A stretch of 64,000 nt of DNA. It comes from Paroedura picta. Lineage: Eukaryota; Chordata; Lepidosauria; Squamata; Gekkonidae. The notes under the pieces were generated by a model. The model searched no databases and was not told the origin of the DNA. It worked only from the letters and a program-made list of their open reading frames with translations. The position numbers and the translations under genes are program-made. The stretch spans positions 19,330,501-19,394,500 of the forward strand of contig NC_135380.1 in assembly GCF_049243985.1 (NCBI RefSeq), read 5' to 3'. Shown piece by piece: positions 34,734-49,700 of the stretch (position 1 is its first letter; every line of letters begins with the position of its first letter).

Positions 34734-37700
34734 CTAAGGGTAAAATTTAAGAGGAAAGTGAAAAATTCAGAACTTGGAAAAAAAAATGAAGAATCAAATG
34801 AAGGGGCTTATTTTTTTTAAGATGCTACAGATGGCCTTTGACAAAATGACATCACCCAGCAGGAAACGTAAGTTTGAGATCTGCTTTTCATATACTGTCA
34901 ATTGGTATGCTAGTATCTAATTTTTATTTTAGGAAAACAGTGGGGGTCCAGAAAAATGGAAAAGAAAACAAGGGTCATACTACGCAATTGCATTGATCAA
35001 AGACAATCATATAGTACATAATATATAGAACAGAGAATATTTCCCCTTTATCCCCTTCATTATAATTTTTATCATCTATCAAATATAATAGTAGTTATTT
35101 CTGTTGGGGTACAATTGTTTTCATTTAAGTTTTAAGTTCCAAACTTGATAACTAATCTATTTTCACTGGTTTCATCATTAGGATGCATTCAAAATAACAT
35201 ATTTTCAACACTTTGACATATTCATTACAACCTTTTGTAGATAAATAGAGTATCATGGTGTAAAAGAAAGTCAGAAAACTGTCAGAGCAGTTCAGCCGTG
35301 AAATTGGCTGCCTAAGGCAGGGGTAGTCAAACTGCGGCCCTCCAGATGTCCATGGACTACAATTCCCATGAGCTTCTGAGTTTATCTCCTGCCAGCAAAT
35401 ACACACAATATACACACCTTCAAGGATGCATTACTGACAGAGCAGTAAACAATCAGAACAGTGACAATTTCCCAAAGACATTTGTTTGAGAAGTAAATTT
35501 CCCAGTTCTGAAGGGCCTGGAGCTCTTCTGCCAAACTTTTGGCTGGGGCCAGTAGATGATTGAATGACACCATCTGAATTGGCCCTCCTTCCATGAACAG
35601 AATGGGGGGACAGAAGCCACTAAAATCTTTGGTTAATGTGGGCTTGGAGTAATTTGTAACTGTTCTAATTGTTTTTAGGTTCATGATTTATTATCGTTGT
35701 TTTATTAAATGATGTGAACGGCCCTTAGTTGGGAATACCAAGAGGGACGGGCACAGCCATTTAATTATAAATAAATAAAACTGTAGGATGCAAAGGTTTT
35801 ACCAGCGTTATCACACCGTAGAGCTTCTCTACTTTCCCCCTCAGCTCCTTAAAGCAGGAAGTGAGTCTGTCGTGGAGAGGCTTCAGCTGCTCCGTCAGCT
35901 TCTCCCCGTGAATCCTGATGCCCTCCGCCAACAAAGGCATCTGGAAGAGAGAGGCCGACTGGGAAGGTTAGGAAGATGAGGGGACAAAGGGAGACTCTCA
36001 AAAACTTAATTGGTGTAACGTCCCCTCTCCTTTGTCATGAATATGCACTTATTTAGCATATTTCCCCCTATACTTCCTCCAAGGAGCTCAGGGCAATACA
36101 CACTCTGACTCCACTCTATTTTACCCCACACAACAGCTCTGTGAAGTAGGTGATGCTGAGAGCTTGTGACTTGAGTCACCTAGCCAGCTCCCATGACAGA
36201 TTGGAGCTCTGAACCTGGGTCTCCCAGATCTTAGCCAGGTTGAGCCCTTGTGCGTGCTGATCAAGGACACATCCCAACCCAGAACAATGTTTGTGTCCAA
36301 TGACACCTTTAAGTCCAACAAAGTTTTATTCAAGGTGTGAGCTACTCACTAGAATACATCCCAAATGAGTTATGGGGGACCCAGTTTTGCCAGATGTCGG
36401 GAAGAGTATGGATAGACCAAAGCAATTGCTGTAAACCAGTGCAATTGCTTCAAATCACCTTTCCTCCATGCTGGGCTACTGCACTAACCTTCTTGGAAGA
36501 ACAAGTGTAAGGAGATTTGGCAAACAGCTAATGTGACGAGTATGTTAAAACCAGCATCCATAGCCCTCCAGCACCTTATCCCCTCCTCCTAGCAGGTACC
36601 TGTAGGGCAATCAATTGCTTGAGCAGCTCAATCTTATCTTGATCTTCAGGGTGCTCTTGAATATATTTCTCTGTGAAAAAAGCCTGAACAGAGGAAATAA
36701 AAACAAGGAGATGTCAGGGTGCAATTCTGATTGGGGAACTGGTTGAGAGAAACCACCGAGTCCAACTTTCTATCAGCTAATTGTAAGAGACTGGCCAGGC
36801 CTGATTCACTTCCAGTATGTCAAGCAGCTTCTAATGATGTAAAAACAGAGTAAAAGGGGGGGAAATAATAAAACAAAGAGCAATGATTTGAAAAGCCTGA
36901 AAATAAATGTAGCAAGCAACCCAATACCTTCCAAAGTAAAGAAGGCCTTGCTTGCAGAAAATGGCTGGAGAGGGGCTCTTCTTCATCCTGAAGGCTAGAC
37001 GATCCCAATAGATCCTGCCTACTGCTTTGGGTCACAGGTTTAGCCTCTTGTAAAGAGGCCCTATGAGCCTCTTGTGGCACAGAGTGGTAAGGCAGCAGAC
37101 ATACATTCTGAAGCTCTGACCATGAGGCTTGGAGTTCAATCCCAGCAGCCGGCTCAAGGTTGACTCAGCCTTCCATCCTTCCGAGGTCGGTAAAATGAGT
37201 ACCCAGCTTGCTGGGGGGTAAACGGTAATGACTGGGGAAGGCACTGGCAAACCACCCCGTATTGAGTCTGCCATGAAAACGCTAGAGGGTGTCACCCCAA
37301 GGGTCAGACATGACCTGGTGCTTGCACAGGGGATACCTTTACCTTTAAAGAGGGCCTGTGAAACAGGCCTGCCTGCAACTGATGTGAAGGTCTGAGGGAG
37401 ATGCATCTCCTTGACAGATCTGACAAACGCCTGGTCTTGAATGGCTCAGAGGCATTCATGATTCTGAATGAACAACACCTTCTGAACAATGTGGGCAGGG
37501 GGGGGAGACAAAGAAAAAGGGGGAACCACGCCTGCTCTGCCTTTCTTTTCTCTTTAAAAAAACAAACCCCACCACTACGGAGAAAACAAAAGCTCTGTGC
37601 TTGAAGGGAGCGGTAAGGATAAATCTTGAGGGAGTCCACTGACGAGAGTCTCAAAAACAGGGTAAACCCTTCTCCCCTAGAATGACATTCCACTAGCATT

Positions 37701-40700
37701 TGAACACTGAGAAAGAAAAACAATCTGAGTAAAAGGCTGATTCCTGGTAATCGACATAAAAGAAAGAATTGAAATCTGATGATTATGTCAGCCCACAAAA
37801 CCCAAACTCCCTTCGCTAACTGACTGGAAATAGGAAAATGTGAGCAAAAGTTGAGGACTTCCAGATGGAGTCACAACAGTTCTAAGTTTAGCACATTAGC
37901 AAAGAAGCATCAGCTCCCAATATTCCCTGGTTGGCAATTCTATGGTTTCCCCTTTCTTTCGGCATTGGCAGGCTGACCGTTTCATACCAGGCAAACATTC
38001 TGATCCAAGGGCCTGCACTGATGTGACTATAAACACATCCCTATTCCTAATTCCCATTATAACATGCAGCTTTCCTAGTTTTTCATGACCTGTTTCATCT
38101 CATTGTTGCAATCCAGAGCTCAGCTGTCAGGGGCTGTGCTGAGCAAAGTCTTCAAATTCACTACTAACACAATCTATTCTGCGCCAAAGAAAGTAGGGTT
38201 CTGCAACTGGAATAAATTATCTAAGTTGCTGAGTCCCTATGACTGCAGCGGTGAGAGAAAGGATATTTGAGACCCATCCCAGTCTAGCGGTTTCAGGATC
38301 AAGGCTCATCAAGGATAACTATGCTAAACTCTCTTAGCAAGGGATAGAAGATCACCATGGCTCCAGCTGAAAGTAAATGCCTCTTTAAAATGGTACCTTC
38401 ATTCTGCCACCGTCAAACTCCTTTCGCTATTCTCCCCCCTCTCCCGGCCATCCCCTTCCCCTGTGTGTCTTTGCCGTTTAGCTTCTGAGCTTGCAGACAA
38501 GACATGGCTTTCATTTTCATTTCATTCATTCTATCTACAACCCCCACTGTTGGCATGATGGGTGGAGTTAACCGCCTTGGGGTGCTCTGGAAGTCCGTTT
38601 CGGTCTGAAAAGCCAGAAAAAGCAAAGAAATATGGGACTCTTGTGAGCACATCACCTGTTTGCAAATGTTGTATCCCCGCCCAACACACAGAGAAGGGTA
38701 TTCTTGGTGACTACAGAAATTCAGGGTGCCCTGCAACAGGTCTGTATTTTAAGTAGCTTTCAACAATAGGAGTTCATGTGAGATAATGTCAGGGTATCTC
38801 ATGAATGGGAAGGGGTGTCACTGAATTTTGGTCTGAATGTTGTAACCTACAGTCTTTAGGCAATTTTTAAACGAATTGTGACTAGAGAGGGGTTTTTTTT
38901 TCCTGGAGAAAGCAGCATAGAAATGCTTTAAACAAGCAAGCATACCACTTGGCCTTGGAGGGCTTTAGGCTTATGTGTTTTCCCTTCCTTTCATTATATC
39001 CTTCTCTTTTTTGTTTCTGTCCAGAGATACACCAGGTAACCACCCTCCCTCCCTCCCTGCAAGGCCAGCAGCACAGCTTCTGGCAGAGGGACAAGGAAGC
39101 AGCTGACCTTCTCGTAGTTGGTGTATCCACCCATGACAGCTGGATCCACAATGCCGTTCAACAGCATGGAAAGGGGGTGCACTAGAAGGGTCCGGTCCCA
39201 GGCATGCTGCTGAACGCTGTTGCTAATTTTCTCATTGGTCAGCTCCATGGTTTCGATGGCATTCTCCAGTGGGCTGATCTCCTCCTGGAGAACATAAAGA
39301 AGAACAAAACTGGGTTGCACCTACAGATGCATTACGAAACCTGCCCTTCCCTGATCCCCAGGAATTGAGACCTATTTTGCAAACGTCTTCTACAGTACGA
39401 TTAAACAGAATATAAACTGCAACCTGTGAAGAGCAGCTATGTGTGTCTAGTGAGTGCACAAGTGCAGTACCTGCAAGGGCTGCTGACCTTTTGTGCATGA
39501 ACTAAGCACGCACATTACTCACAGACTGCAGCGTAGCTGAAACAAGACCCTGAACCTGTGTGAAGCTGCACAAGGAATGTCTTTGCCTAAAACTGCCACA
39601 ATTATACAGCGTCTCACAGGCCTCCTTTTGAGGAAATACTGTCTTCTAATGGGAGAAAATAATTTCAGAGAGAATGCGAATTCTCTTTGAAAGGAGAAAA
39701 TTCTGCAATCATAGAATCATAGAGCTGGAAAGGGGCCATACAGGCCAACTAGTCCAACCCCCTCATCTAATCCAGGGCAAAGAAAGACAGATGCTTTCCC
39801 CACGGTAAACTTGTAGAATGCATTCTCTGCTTGGTGATTGTATCACCTCAGGAGGACATACTTGACTCCAACCTCAGATGCAGGAGAATCAGGATCAGGG
39901 CAGAAAACTAGCTCTCCATCCTATTTCCAGAGCTGCTCCAGTGCTCTTTGTACAACAGCCTAACACCTAGAAATGAAGATGAATCCACCCTCCCACCTGT
40001 ATGCTAGAGGAAAACTTAATCTGCAACATTTCTAGATGTTATACTGCTTTTTAAATGCACAGGAACAGAACTGGTAAAAAGTGTATAATGTTGGGAGGAA
40101 AATAATGAAATCAGGTCCAATTCTTTCTCTGTTCAGATGATAGATGGTAAATTTAATTGGAGCACATCCAGACCACAAGCTCACCGTTGTAACCTGTCTG
40201 ACTTCAAACCACTTGAGAATCCCTGGGAATGAATAAGCAGTTGTGTAGGTGGTTCTTTCTATCCACATTGTCTGGTAAGAAGGGAAAAAGTAAAGAAAAG
40301 CAACATAGTTTAGACTTCTGATTTGGAGGCTAGAAGAAAAAAAAACACATCAGGTTTGTTGGGACATCAGTCTCCCTGGACACCTATCTCTGTTTGGAAA
40401 TTTCCTGGCTAGTTCATCCCAGAAGAAAAAATCAAGAAATTTCTTGGGTACTCTAATACAGTTAATGTGTTGTTTCTTGATAGGGCTAAGGAACCTGGAA
40501 ACCAGCTCTACCCATCAACCTGCTCTGTATAAATATAGGAGATGGTTCAAATGCCATGATGGTGGGAGGCTTCATATGGCTGTCTGTCTGTGGTATGTTC
40601 CCAACAATGGGAAGGTGGGTATGGGGTAGTGGACAGTGTGTCCAACTGGGGCTGGTGAGACTTAGTTTCGACCTCTGCTGAGCCATGAAGCTCACTAGGT

Positions 40701-43700
40701 GTCCTGGAGCCACACACAAACACATCATGTCTCAGCTCAATCTTCTGTGATGGGTGGCTGTGACAAGGCAACGGAAGACTATGTTCACTCAACATCCCCT
40801 GAGCTGGTTGGAGAAAGGGAAAGATAAAAGATAGAAGGGCAATGCAACAATTCCAAAATATGCCACTGAAGACCTGGTCCAGGAGACAGAAAGAAGGTCT
40901 TGGCCATGTGAAGACTACATACGGAGGGAGGCAAAGTAGGAGAGGCTGAAAAGAGGGCCTCTTCCTCTGGGTTTATGGCTGAGGCCATGGAATGGAAGAT
41001 CATGGGTCTTCCATGAGAGAGACTCCAGGCAAATCTAGATTAGGCCAGACCATCACCGGAACGAACCATCATCATCCATGATGCCCCCATGATACACCGT
41101 GAGGGGATGAGTTGTGGGGTGGGAAAATAGCTTTTTTCGCTGCCAGGGTGTTTGTTGTATTTTAATGGGGTTATAATAATTGTTTCATGTGGGGTTTTAT
41201 TCTGTAATCCACCACGAGACGGTTTGCTGATAGCAGCGGGTAACAAATCCAGTTTAATAGTAATAAAAATAAAAAGGCAGGAAGCCAGGTGGCACGGGGA
41301 GGCAACCTCAGTACGAGAACACTGTGGAGACCACTATCAAAGGCAGCCGCCATCCGGCTTGAGTCAACAATTCTGCAGATGGTTTCAAGACTCCAAAAAA
41401 AGTTTTAAAAAAATAGCTAGAGTAGCACCCACTGCTGTGCTGACAACCACCCCAGGCAGCATTTTTTTTTAAGGAAGCAGCAAAAGGAGGAATCGGAACG
41501 TTCAGTCACGTCCGGTACTCAAAGTGCAGGTCAATCTGTCCTTTGGTCAGCTGCTGCATTCAGCACCTCGAGGGCAAACAATTCCCCCCTCCGAGAGGGG
41601 AAGGACAAGGATCGGTGCAAAAGATGAAGGACTCACTGCAAATTCATTCTCCGGATCTTTTTCTCCTTTCCTGAATGGCCGGGAATAGGTAAATTGTTGC
41701 ACTTCATTGGCTCTGTAGAAGCTAAAAGGGAAACAGGCAAGCAAATAATGAGGATTTTCACAGGCTGAGGATCCAGCTGTCATGGGTGGATACTGATGTT
41801 GCTGCATGAAAGCCAGTGTGGTATAGTGGTTAAGAGTGGTGGCCTCTAATCTGGAGATCCGGGTTTGATTCCCCGCTCTTCCACATACAGCAAGCTGGTT
41901 GCCCTTGGGCTAGTCACAGTTGTCTCAGGGCTGTCCTTGCAGAGCAGTTCTGTTAGAGCTCTCTCAGCCCCATCTACCTCACAGGGTGTCTGTTGTAGGG
42001 AGAAGAAAGGAAGCAGATTGTAAGCTGCTTTGAGACTCCATCAGGTAGTGAAAAGCGGGGTATAAAAGAACAGCTCTTCTGTCTCTGTGAAGCACTATGC
42101 ATGTTGATGGAATAAGATCAGTAATAAATTGTTGCTACAGTACTTAGACTCAAGGTCAGCAAAGTTAGCAATTCAACTGAAATCTCTGGATGCTTGACTG
42201 CCAAAGAAGAGCTGGTTTTGTAAAAGATTTGGAATTGTAAAAGATTTAGAATGGCAGATCCTGGGGACGTTAAGAGGAGACCCGCCTCTAAACATACCAA
42301 GGTTCTCCAACAAATCCAGCAAATAGATTGTTTTCATGGAAACAGACTATTTAGTTAGCCAAGAAGTTTTCACTTCTCACGACTTGAGTGAAGATGCCCA
42401 ACTATAATGTGCACGAAGGGGCAAAGGGAATGCATAAGTGAAAAGCTGAACAGAGTGTTCCTTTCTAATCCATACTATTATTAACTTTTAGAAGACATCG
42501 TACAAGTAAAATAAATGCTGCACAGTATTTAAAAGGGAACTATCATACACATCCAGGTTCGTCATATATGATCCTCTGTATCTGCATGAAACGCAAGTCC
42601 GGGTACCATGCAAGTTGGTTGTAAACTAGCACTGACCAGTGGGTGTCAGGAAATTTTTTCCAGTTAGGGATTGGACCCATCACAACTTCTCTGAATGAAG
42701 ATGCATTCCTGAGGATATTTTGAAGTTCTTCTCTCCCCAAACAGGCTACAATTCCAAAATCAGACTTGGCTAGGCCCTTGTAGCACCCACATGGTGGGTG
42801 GTGTTTTTTTTTTTTTAAGTACTTTGGTCTTAAGTTACCAACCAGTTTCCTTCTTAAGAAAACCAAAAGTCCAGGCAAACTAACTGCTGGTTGCTGCCCA
42901 ATGTAAACACTTGGCTTTGAGAAATGAAGGAGCAATGATTAGCAGGGGGAAATGGATTACTTAAGAATCTGCTCCGGAACAGGCTTGTCCTTGTAGTTTG
43001 GCGGGAGGTTCATTACAGGCTTAACGATGAAACACTGCACATCTGAGTTGCGTCCATTAAGGGCATGAAATAACAAGGATTTTGATAGAAAGAGCACATT
43101 TTACTCAGGATGAATGCAAGCACTGAGAGGAAATGGAAACATGAACACTGGATAGAAGATAGGTTTTCCAAAATATCAGGAAAACAGCAACATAGGAATC
43201 AAGCAAAAATACTTTTTTCAAACTTTTGAAAAGTTTTCAAACTTTCTGTCTGACCTGGCTTGGTATGAGGTAGCTATGTAAAGCTAACTCATACCAAGCC
43301 AGGTCATTGGTTCAACTACTACATTTGTCAGGAGATCTCTGGTGTCTCAGCTGAGAAAGGTGCCTCCCTAACATCTACTCCAGGGGTAGTCAACCTGTGG
43401 TCCTCCAGATGTTCATGGACTACAATTCCCATGAGCCCCTGCCAGCATGCTGGCAGGGGCTCATGGGAATTGTAGTCCACGAACATCTGGAGGACCACAG
43501 GTTGACTACCCCTGATCTATTCGATGTTTAAGCTGGTTATGTCAGAGCTGAACTAGAGCTTTCTGCATGCAAGGCATTCTGTCTGCCACTCAGCCATGGC
43601 TTCTTCCATTGCTTATCTGCCATGACATTCACCGAGGATTGGGGAAAATGTTGTAAAGCAGGGGTAGTCAACCTGTAGTCCTCCAGATGTTCATGGACTA

Positions 43701-46700
43701 CAATTCCCATGAGCCCCTGCCAGCATTTGCTGGCAGGGGCTCATGGGAATTGTAGTCCATGAACATCTGGAGGACCGCAGTTTGTCTACCCCTGTTGTAA
43801 AACAAACATTACTCCAGTTAGGGGGAGCATTGACCCACCTCGCATCTTCATGGCCATTTTGTGCAAGCTTCCTTTGTGCAAAGGAAGATCCAGTAATGGT
43901 GGACAAAGGAAGCTTTTCTCCCGGTACTGATCTTACTGAGGAACCCATGATAAGCTTCCTTTGGGGGTAACTCTGGAACACAGTTTGGAAACCTCTTCCG
44001 TAGACTAAGAACCTGAGCGATCAGGAGTGTTCTTTGCAACACTAAAATACATCCCAATACTCTAAATAAAGGTTTAGTGGGAACAAGCCTAAGTTTGGGA
44101 AGGGGGCAAGTAAGGAGCAGTGGGCTTTATAGTACACATGCTGTTGCATTGCCAAAGCCTCTTTAGCTTGCTAGGAAAGCATGAAGGCAGTCTCTGTTCA
44201 AACTTAGTTGATGAAAAGAAGAAGAAAAGAAAACCTGAATTTAAAGTTACCCATGGCATACATTAATCTGCTTCTGACAACAGGATATATAAAGGCACTG
44301 GTTACTTTTACAAGAGTGTGTTTAAGAAGGGCCTTGATTTGAGTCCAGACATTACAGCTGTTGTCTTTTAAAAATGGGCCAAGAGAACAGCATCAAATCC
44401 AGCTGCTCCCTGATAAACACTCTCCCAAATGTATGAAACCTCAACACTCCTTTGGAGCAGGCAAACATCAAGCAAGAGGGGCAGGCTCTTAACATGTGCT
44501 CATTTGCCCCCAGATGAATTGTCCAAGAAGGACCAATGGCACATTCCTATCAGCGGAGTTCTGTTTGCACAAAAGGGCTTTCTTTTCTGCCTTTTGCAGA
44601 CCTTCAAAAGCCTATGAAAGGTGAAGGAATGGAGTGCACTGTAGTATGAGAGGGTCTCGCTGGGCAGCCATTGGGGAAACAGCCTCAGATCCAAGTTAAC
44701 AGGCGTGACAATGTCATGCTTGAATGTACACAATACACTATACATAATGAAGGGACATCGGAGGCTATACACGGGTTCCTTTTAATTGTTCTTGCAAGAA
44801 AACATTAAGTGAGCTGCAGTTCCACCGTACGTGATATTTCCCTATATTCTGTTCCTGCTCCATAAGAAGCAAAAAAACATAATTAAATGATATTCCCAAA
44901 AGATACATTGCTTTGGGGAAGCTTTGATCTCATCTGGTGGGGGAGTGGTGCTGCTCAGCTTCTCGGCATTTGGAAATTGGGTCAGTAGTTTCAAATTGAA
45001 GTCCTCCCTTCTTTCATACTCTTTGCCCCGGTAGATGAAGATCTTGTTCTGAATCAGGACAAAATGAAAAAAGAGGAACATGTGATACATTTGTTATACT
45101 CCATTTTCTCAAGTATTTGAGATCACAACTCTGGTAAAATGAACAGAAACAAAGAAGTCCAAAGCTCACTACAAATACATAAAGGTACCCATTTTAATTG
45201 AGTGCAGACTATTCAAATTGCTTATGTCTACAAATTAAAATGAATTTCGGGTGAGTAGGTACAGTGTACAAGGTTCCTAAATTTACATCTCCCTAATTTA
45301 ACTTTCCCATCCTCCATTCCTAACTTCTGGTCTTTGGTTTCACTTGCTGTTCATATTTTATTTACTTGTAACAAAACATAACACAAGATTTCCCTTCAGC
45401 ACTGAAATAAAATTGGATGCGCATCTTCAAAACCCCTTCATGCCTTTAAAGGTTTATTGAGTGGATCTTCAGAACGCAAGCCTGCATTTCAGATTTGAAC
45501 AGAAGTTTGATCCTACCTCATAGTTTCTAGGGAAGACAAGTGCAAACAATCACTTGCTATTTAGACATTTGGGTGTGTGATTCTGAACAGAAAAGCAATT
45601 TGCATCCCTCCCTTCCCACACTTGTTCTCCGTGCAAGTTGATAAACTCCCTAGGTTACCTTTCAATTTTTTAAAAAAAGACAGTATGCTCTTACATGCAC
45701 TCCAAGTAACATTTCACTTGACCCAGGGAGTTAAAAAATGGTATATCAATGCAACCTGAAACTGCACAGACCTTTGGAAAGCTGCAACATCGAAGAATAA
45801 TTTCTTATTGTTTGCATCTCTAACCAATGATGTGAGTGGTGGGAGAGGTAATTGTAATCGTTAAAGCTTGCTGACAACAGTATACATTTTGTATATATTC
45901 TAGGATTTTTAAGGATTAATAAGACATCTGGCAAAGTGCAACATTCTTACCCGGAGAAAGGATGGAAATCCATGGCCGTAATACCCAACAGCAAAATATT
46001 CTGGTTGCGGTCTCATTGCCTTCATAATGTTCTCATAGAATGTGGCTCGTTTTTTCTGTACGTGTTAGAGGACAGGAGGGGAAAATTTTAAAACATTCCG
46101 CTGAATGTTTTTCCTCCCCTCTTATCAGCCACACTTTAGGTTGTGCTAATGGGATTTTAAACTGCTACACTTTAATGGTCAATATACACTGTTTTTGAAA
46201 TTCATTCGCATTAAATAATGAAATGATAACTCTATGGAGCTTCAAGATTCTGAATACCAGTCACAGAGAGAGAGTCACAGAGAGACCATCTTCAAATAGA
46301 TATAACACTCATACACGTCCTGGGGAAAAACTATTGTCTTTATGCACCAACATAATGGGCTTCTCAGAAGCATCTGGCCAGCCATTGTGGAAACTAGGAT
46401 GTTGGACTAGAATTCAGGGGGTGGCCAAACAGTGGCTCTTGAGATATCAATGGACTACAATTCCCATGAACCCCTGCCAGGATCAAACTGTGGCTTTCCA
46501 GATAGGGACTCATGGGGACTGTAGTCAACGGGCATCTGGAGAGCCACAGTTTGGCCACCCCAGATGGATCTTTGCTCTGTGTGTGAGAGAGAATGCCACC
46601 ACTTAAACTAAACTCCTTTTGAGCTCAGTGTCCCAGGAACAGTCTGTTCTAGAGTTCCCTGTGATGCTTGCTTGGCAGTATGGTCCTTAACTATCGGTGT

Positions 46701-49700
46701 TGGGAGTGACTGGAATTTTCTTGTCCCCCTGGGATACCTTCCTTCATCCTTCCATTAAAAACCACAGTTCTTACCAAGAGAGTGCCAAGCCCTTCATAAT
46801 CAAAAACTTTGTTCTCATACATCTCAGCCAGTTCCTTGCTTAGCTGGATTGCCTTCTCCCACATCTTCAGGAACATGAAAAGAAATAAAGAGGCCAACAA
46901 ATCAAACATGTTTTAGCAAAGATAGATTAATACAGAGAAACACAGTCATCCAAGCAAACAACCAAGGTATTTATATAACAAATGAAGATCTGTAAAGTAC
47001 TCAAAGCATTACATATAGATTATCTAGGTAATTCTTACACTTGTAACCCTCCTGCAACATAGGCCAAGATTATCCATGATCCAGTTATATGCTTAAGATG
47101 GTTGGTCACATGAAGCAGCCACAAGAGCTTAACCTTCCAAATGGTCAGCAGAGTTGGCTATATCAACATGACAATAGATTTTTATTTTAAAGTTTAAAAA
47201 GAAGGGTGATTTTATACCATTAAAACAAAATAGGTGCAATACACCAGAACAAGTATCTTACAACTAATGTGTTTCAAAATCCTTTGGGCCCACTCCATGA
47301 TGATAAAATGTCATTGTAACTAATTAGTTATCAATGAAAAAGGGTAATATCTTCTGTGACTCAGTGGCAGAGCACCTATTTAACATGCGGAAGGTCCCAG
47401 GATCTGTCCGTGACCTCTCCAGCTAAGGATCTCAGGTAGCAAGTAATTTAAAAAAAACAATCCTAAGAACAGAACCATATCTCACCACTTAGTCAATGGA
47501 AAAAAGATGAGGCCCCAGGTGAGCAGTTATGGGGAGACAGTTTCACAATGGCAATGCGAACCACAGAAAAAAGATCCTTCTAACTCCTCTGACATGGGAG
47601 GCACAGAGAGGAAACAGGGAAGGCAGGAAATGTTCCACGGATGCAGTGCTTTCCATTAGTGGAAAATTTAGCCTGCATTCAACCCATACGAATAAGACTA
47701 AACCAATAAAAGCCCGTTCATTAGAACAGAAAATAATTATAACACGAGTTTAGATTAACAGAAGATCAGGCATCCACAGCTGTGGGGGATGAGGTTCAAA
47801 GAAGGGCCCCCCAAAAGAGAAAACAAAACTCAATCAATATAATAGTCATTGTCACAACAATCCTGTAAGATAGGCCTAAATCATTTGTCATATTGTGGTT
47901 ATGGGAGAGATTTATTCCTAATGAATGTGTGGCTGAGAAGACTTTTGAACTGGCAATCTTTGTGGGTCATAATGCTCTACCAGCACCCAGAATTCATATC
48001 TATAAAAATTGTCCTGATATTCATGATTAAATACTGAATCAATGCCCACCTACTTACAAATAACCCCAATCAGGCAGAGTCAGCAGCTGGGCCACCACTC
48101 GTGGGGCTAGCTCCTTAAGGAGCTCATGCCTGGGGGGACTGCATCTTCCAGTGTTGTCTGCTTGAGAACACCCAAGGAGTCCTTCCCAGGCCGACTCACC
48201 TTGCCTCTGTCAAAGAAGGCAATGATTTCCTGGTAGAGCTTCTCCTTCAGCTCCTGCTGCGAATAGACATAGTAGCTGTCCCTTTGAAGCAGATGTGGTG
48301 CACATGGCTTGTCAGACCACTAGCATAAGAGGGAAAATATTCAGGGAGTTACAAAGAATGTGCTAATTTCTGCTCTAATACCCCTTCAGGGGTGACTTCA
48401 AAGTAGTTAGGAATCTTCCAAAATCTTCCAGTGATATAGGGGATAAAGTTAGCAGTGTTTGAATCCTATAGAAAAAAATCCCCCTGAGTTGTTCCATATG
48501 GGGACTAGAATGAGGTGGTAGAGTGGACTGTACCACTTCAGGGGGAAAGAGTGGTGCAAAGTCATTTCTCTATGCTTTTTGATGGACAATATTCCCTGCA
48601 AAAACACACACATTAGCCTACTCTGATCCCTCCTGTGTTAGCTTTCTATTTGCAGGGAAACAGGTAGGGGAGCATTTGAAAATAAGACCCCTCGCTCCAA
48701 CTGAAGCAGTAAAAATTCACTGATTTATATTCTACATTTTTACTCAATTGTTTCGAAGAAGTAAGGCATTTGAAATCTAGTCTAAAGCCTTGAAAAATTG
48801 ACCTGTGTCCAGGAGTAGGTATCCAGGTTGCTCATGTTGGGTCAGGAAGGCAGGACCCGGGACAATTCCCAGAATGCAATGGGCATTGCATCTTGCTTTG
48901 AAGAGACTATGTGCTCAAATGAGCACCTGAGCAGCTGAACAGCTTTATTACATATTGAGGATGAGAATGGGGAGCCTGAAGAAGAGAGGCTTGTTGAAGG
49001 TCACCTACTGAGTTTGTAGTCAAGCTGAGATTTGAACTGGCACCCTTCTCATCACAGCTCAGTCCCCTTAGCCACTGTGCTATTCCGCCTCCAGCAGAAC
49101 AGCTTTATTTTTTGCTACTTGGTGGGCTTAGCCTCAAAACTTCCAAACTGGTCACTACCACACATATGAATGTCAAAAACTCACCTGGAGTAATTCTGCA
49201 TGGAGGAGAAGTGTGTATGCCGCCTCGGTGTAGTTTTCACAGTCTGTGTGCAAGTCCCGGAGTTTATACAAGTACCTAGAAGGACAAAATGCACCACAGT
49301 ACCATTTTAATAGCCAAGACAGAAATGATGCAAAGAGGACAGTGAGTCCTGTCCTCTGATAAAAGGCAGAGGCCATTGCACAGTAATCTCCCTTCATGCC
49401 CGCCATCCCCAAAAGCAGAAAAGGTCTAACCTGATGTAGATATCCTCTCTCTTTTTTTCTTTGTAAAAATTCTACAAGAGAAAGAAAAAAAAAACAGTCG
49501 TACTGTGAATAACCAAGCTGAATTTCACAGGTTAAAATGCAAACAGAATGTATATAATCCAAATGAGATGTTCATATGAAGAACAACTATCAGAATGTTA
49601 GGTTTGTGCTGTGGAGGCCAAGGATCAAATCCCTCTCTGGCCACATAAAATCTGCATGAAATTTGGCCATGTTGCAAGCCACAAACCAAGTAACCCACCT

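Noticed and set aside
34519-34737. Acidic + strand frame ([20 protein letters not shown])
   Set aside because: It is the antisense shadow of the DOCK5 Ser/Thr-rich exon 34567-34733.
40185-40271. Earlier donor AGACAG|GTTACA for the DOCK5 exon
   Set aside because: The donor ACG|GTGAGC 9 nt later is stronger, keeps frame, and adds VTT, which corresponds to the IST seen at this place in mammalian DOCK5.
42543-42935. 130-codon - strand frame between two DOCK5 exons, with apparent tryptophan-rich coding
   Set aside because: It does not match the expected DOCK5 sequence. The true neighbouring exons (42961-43042 and 41637-41721) join in phase without it.
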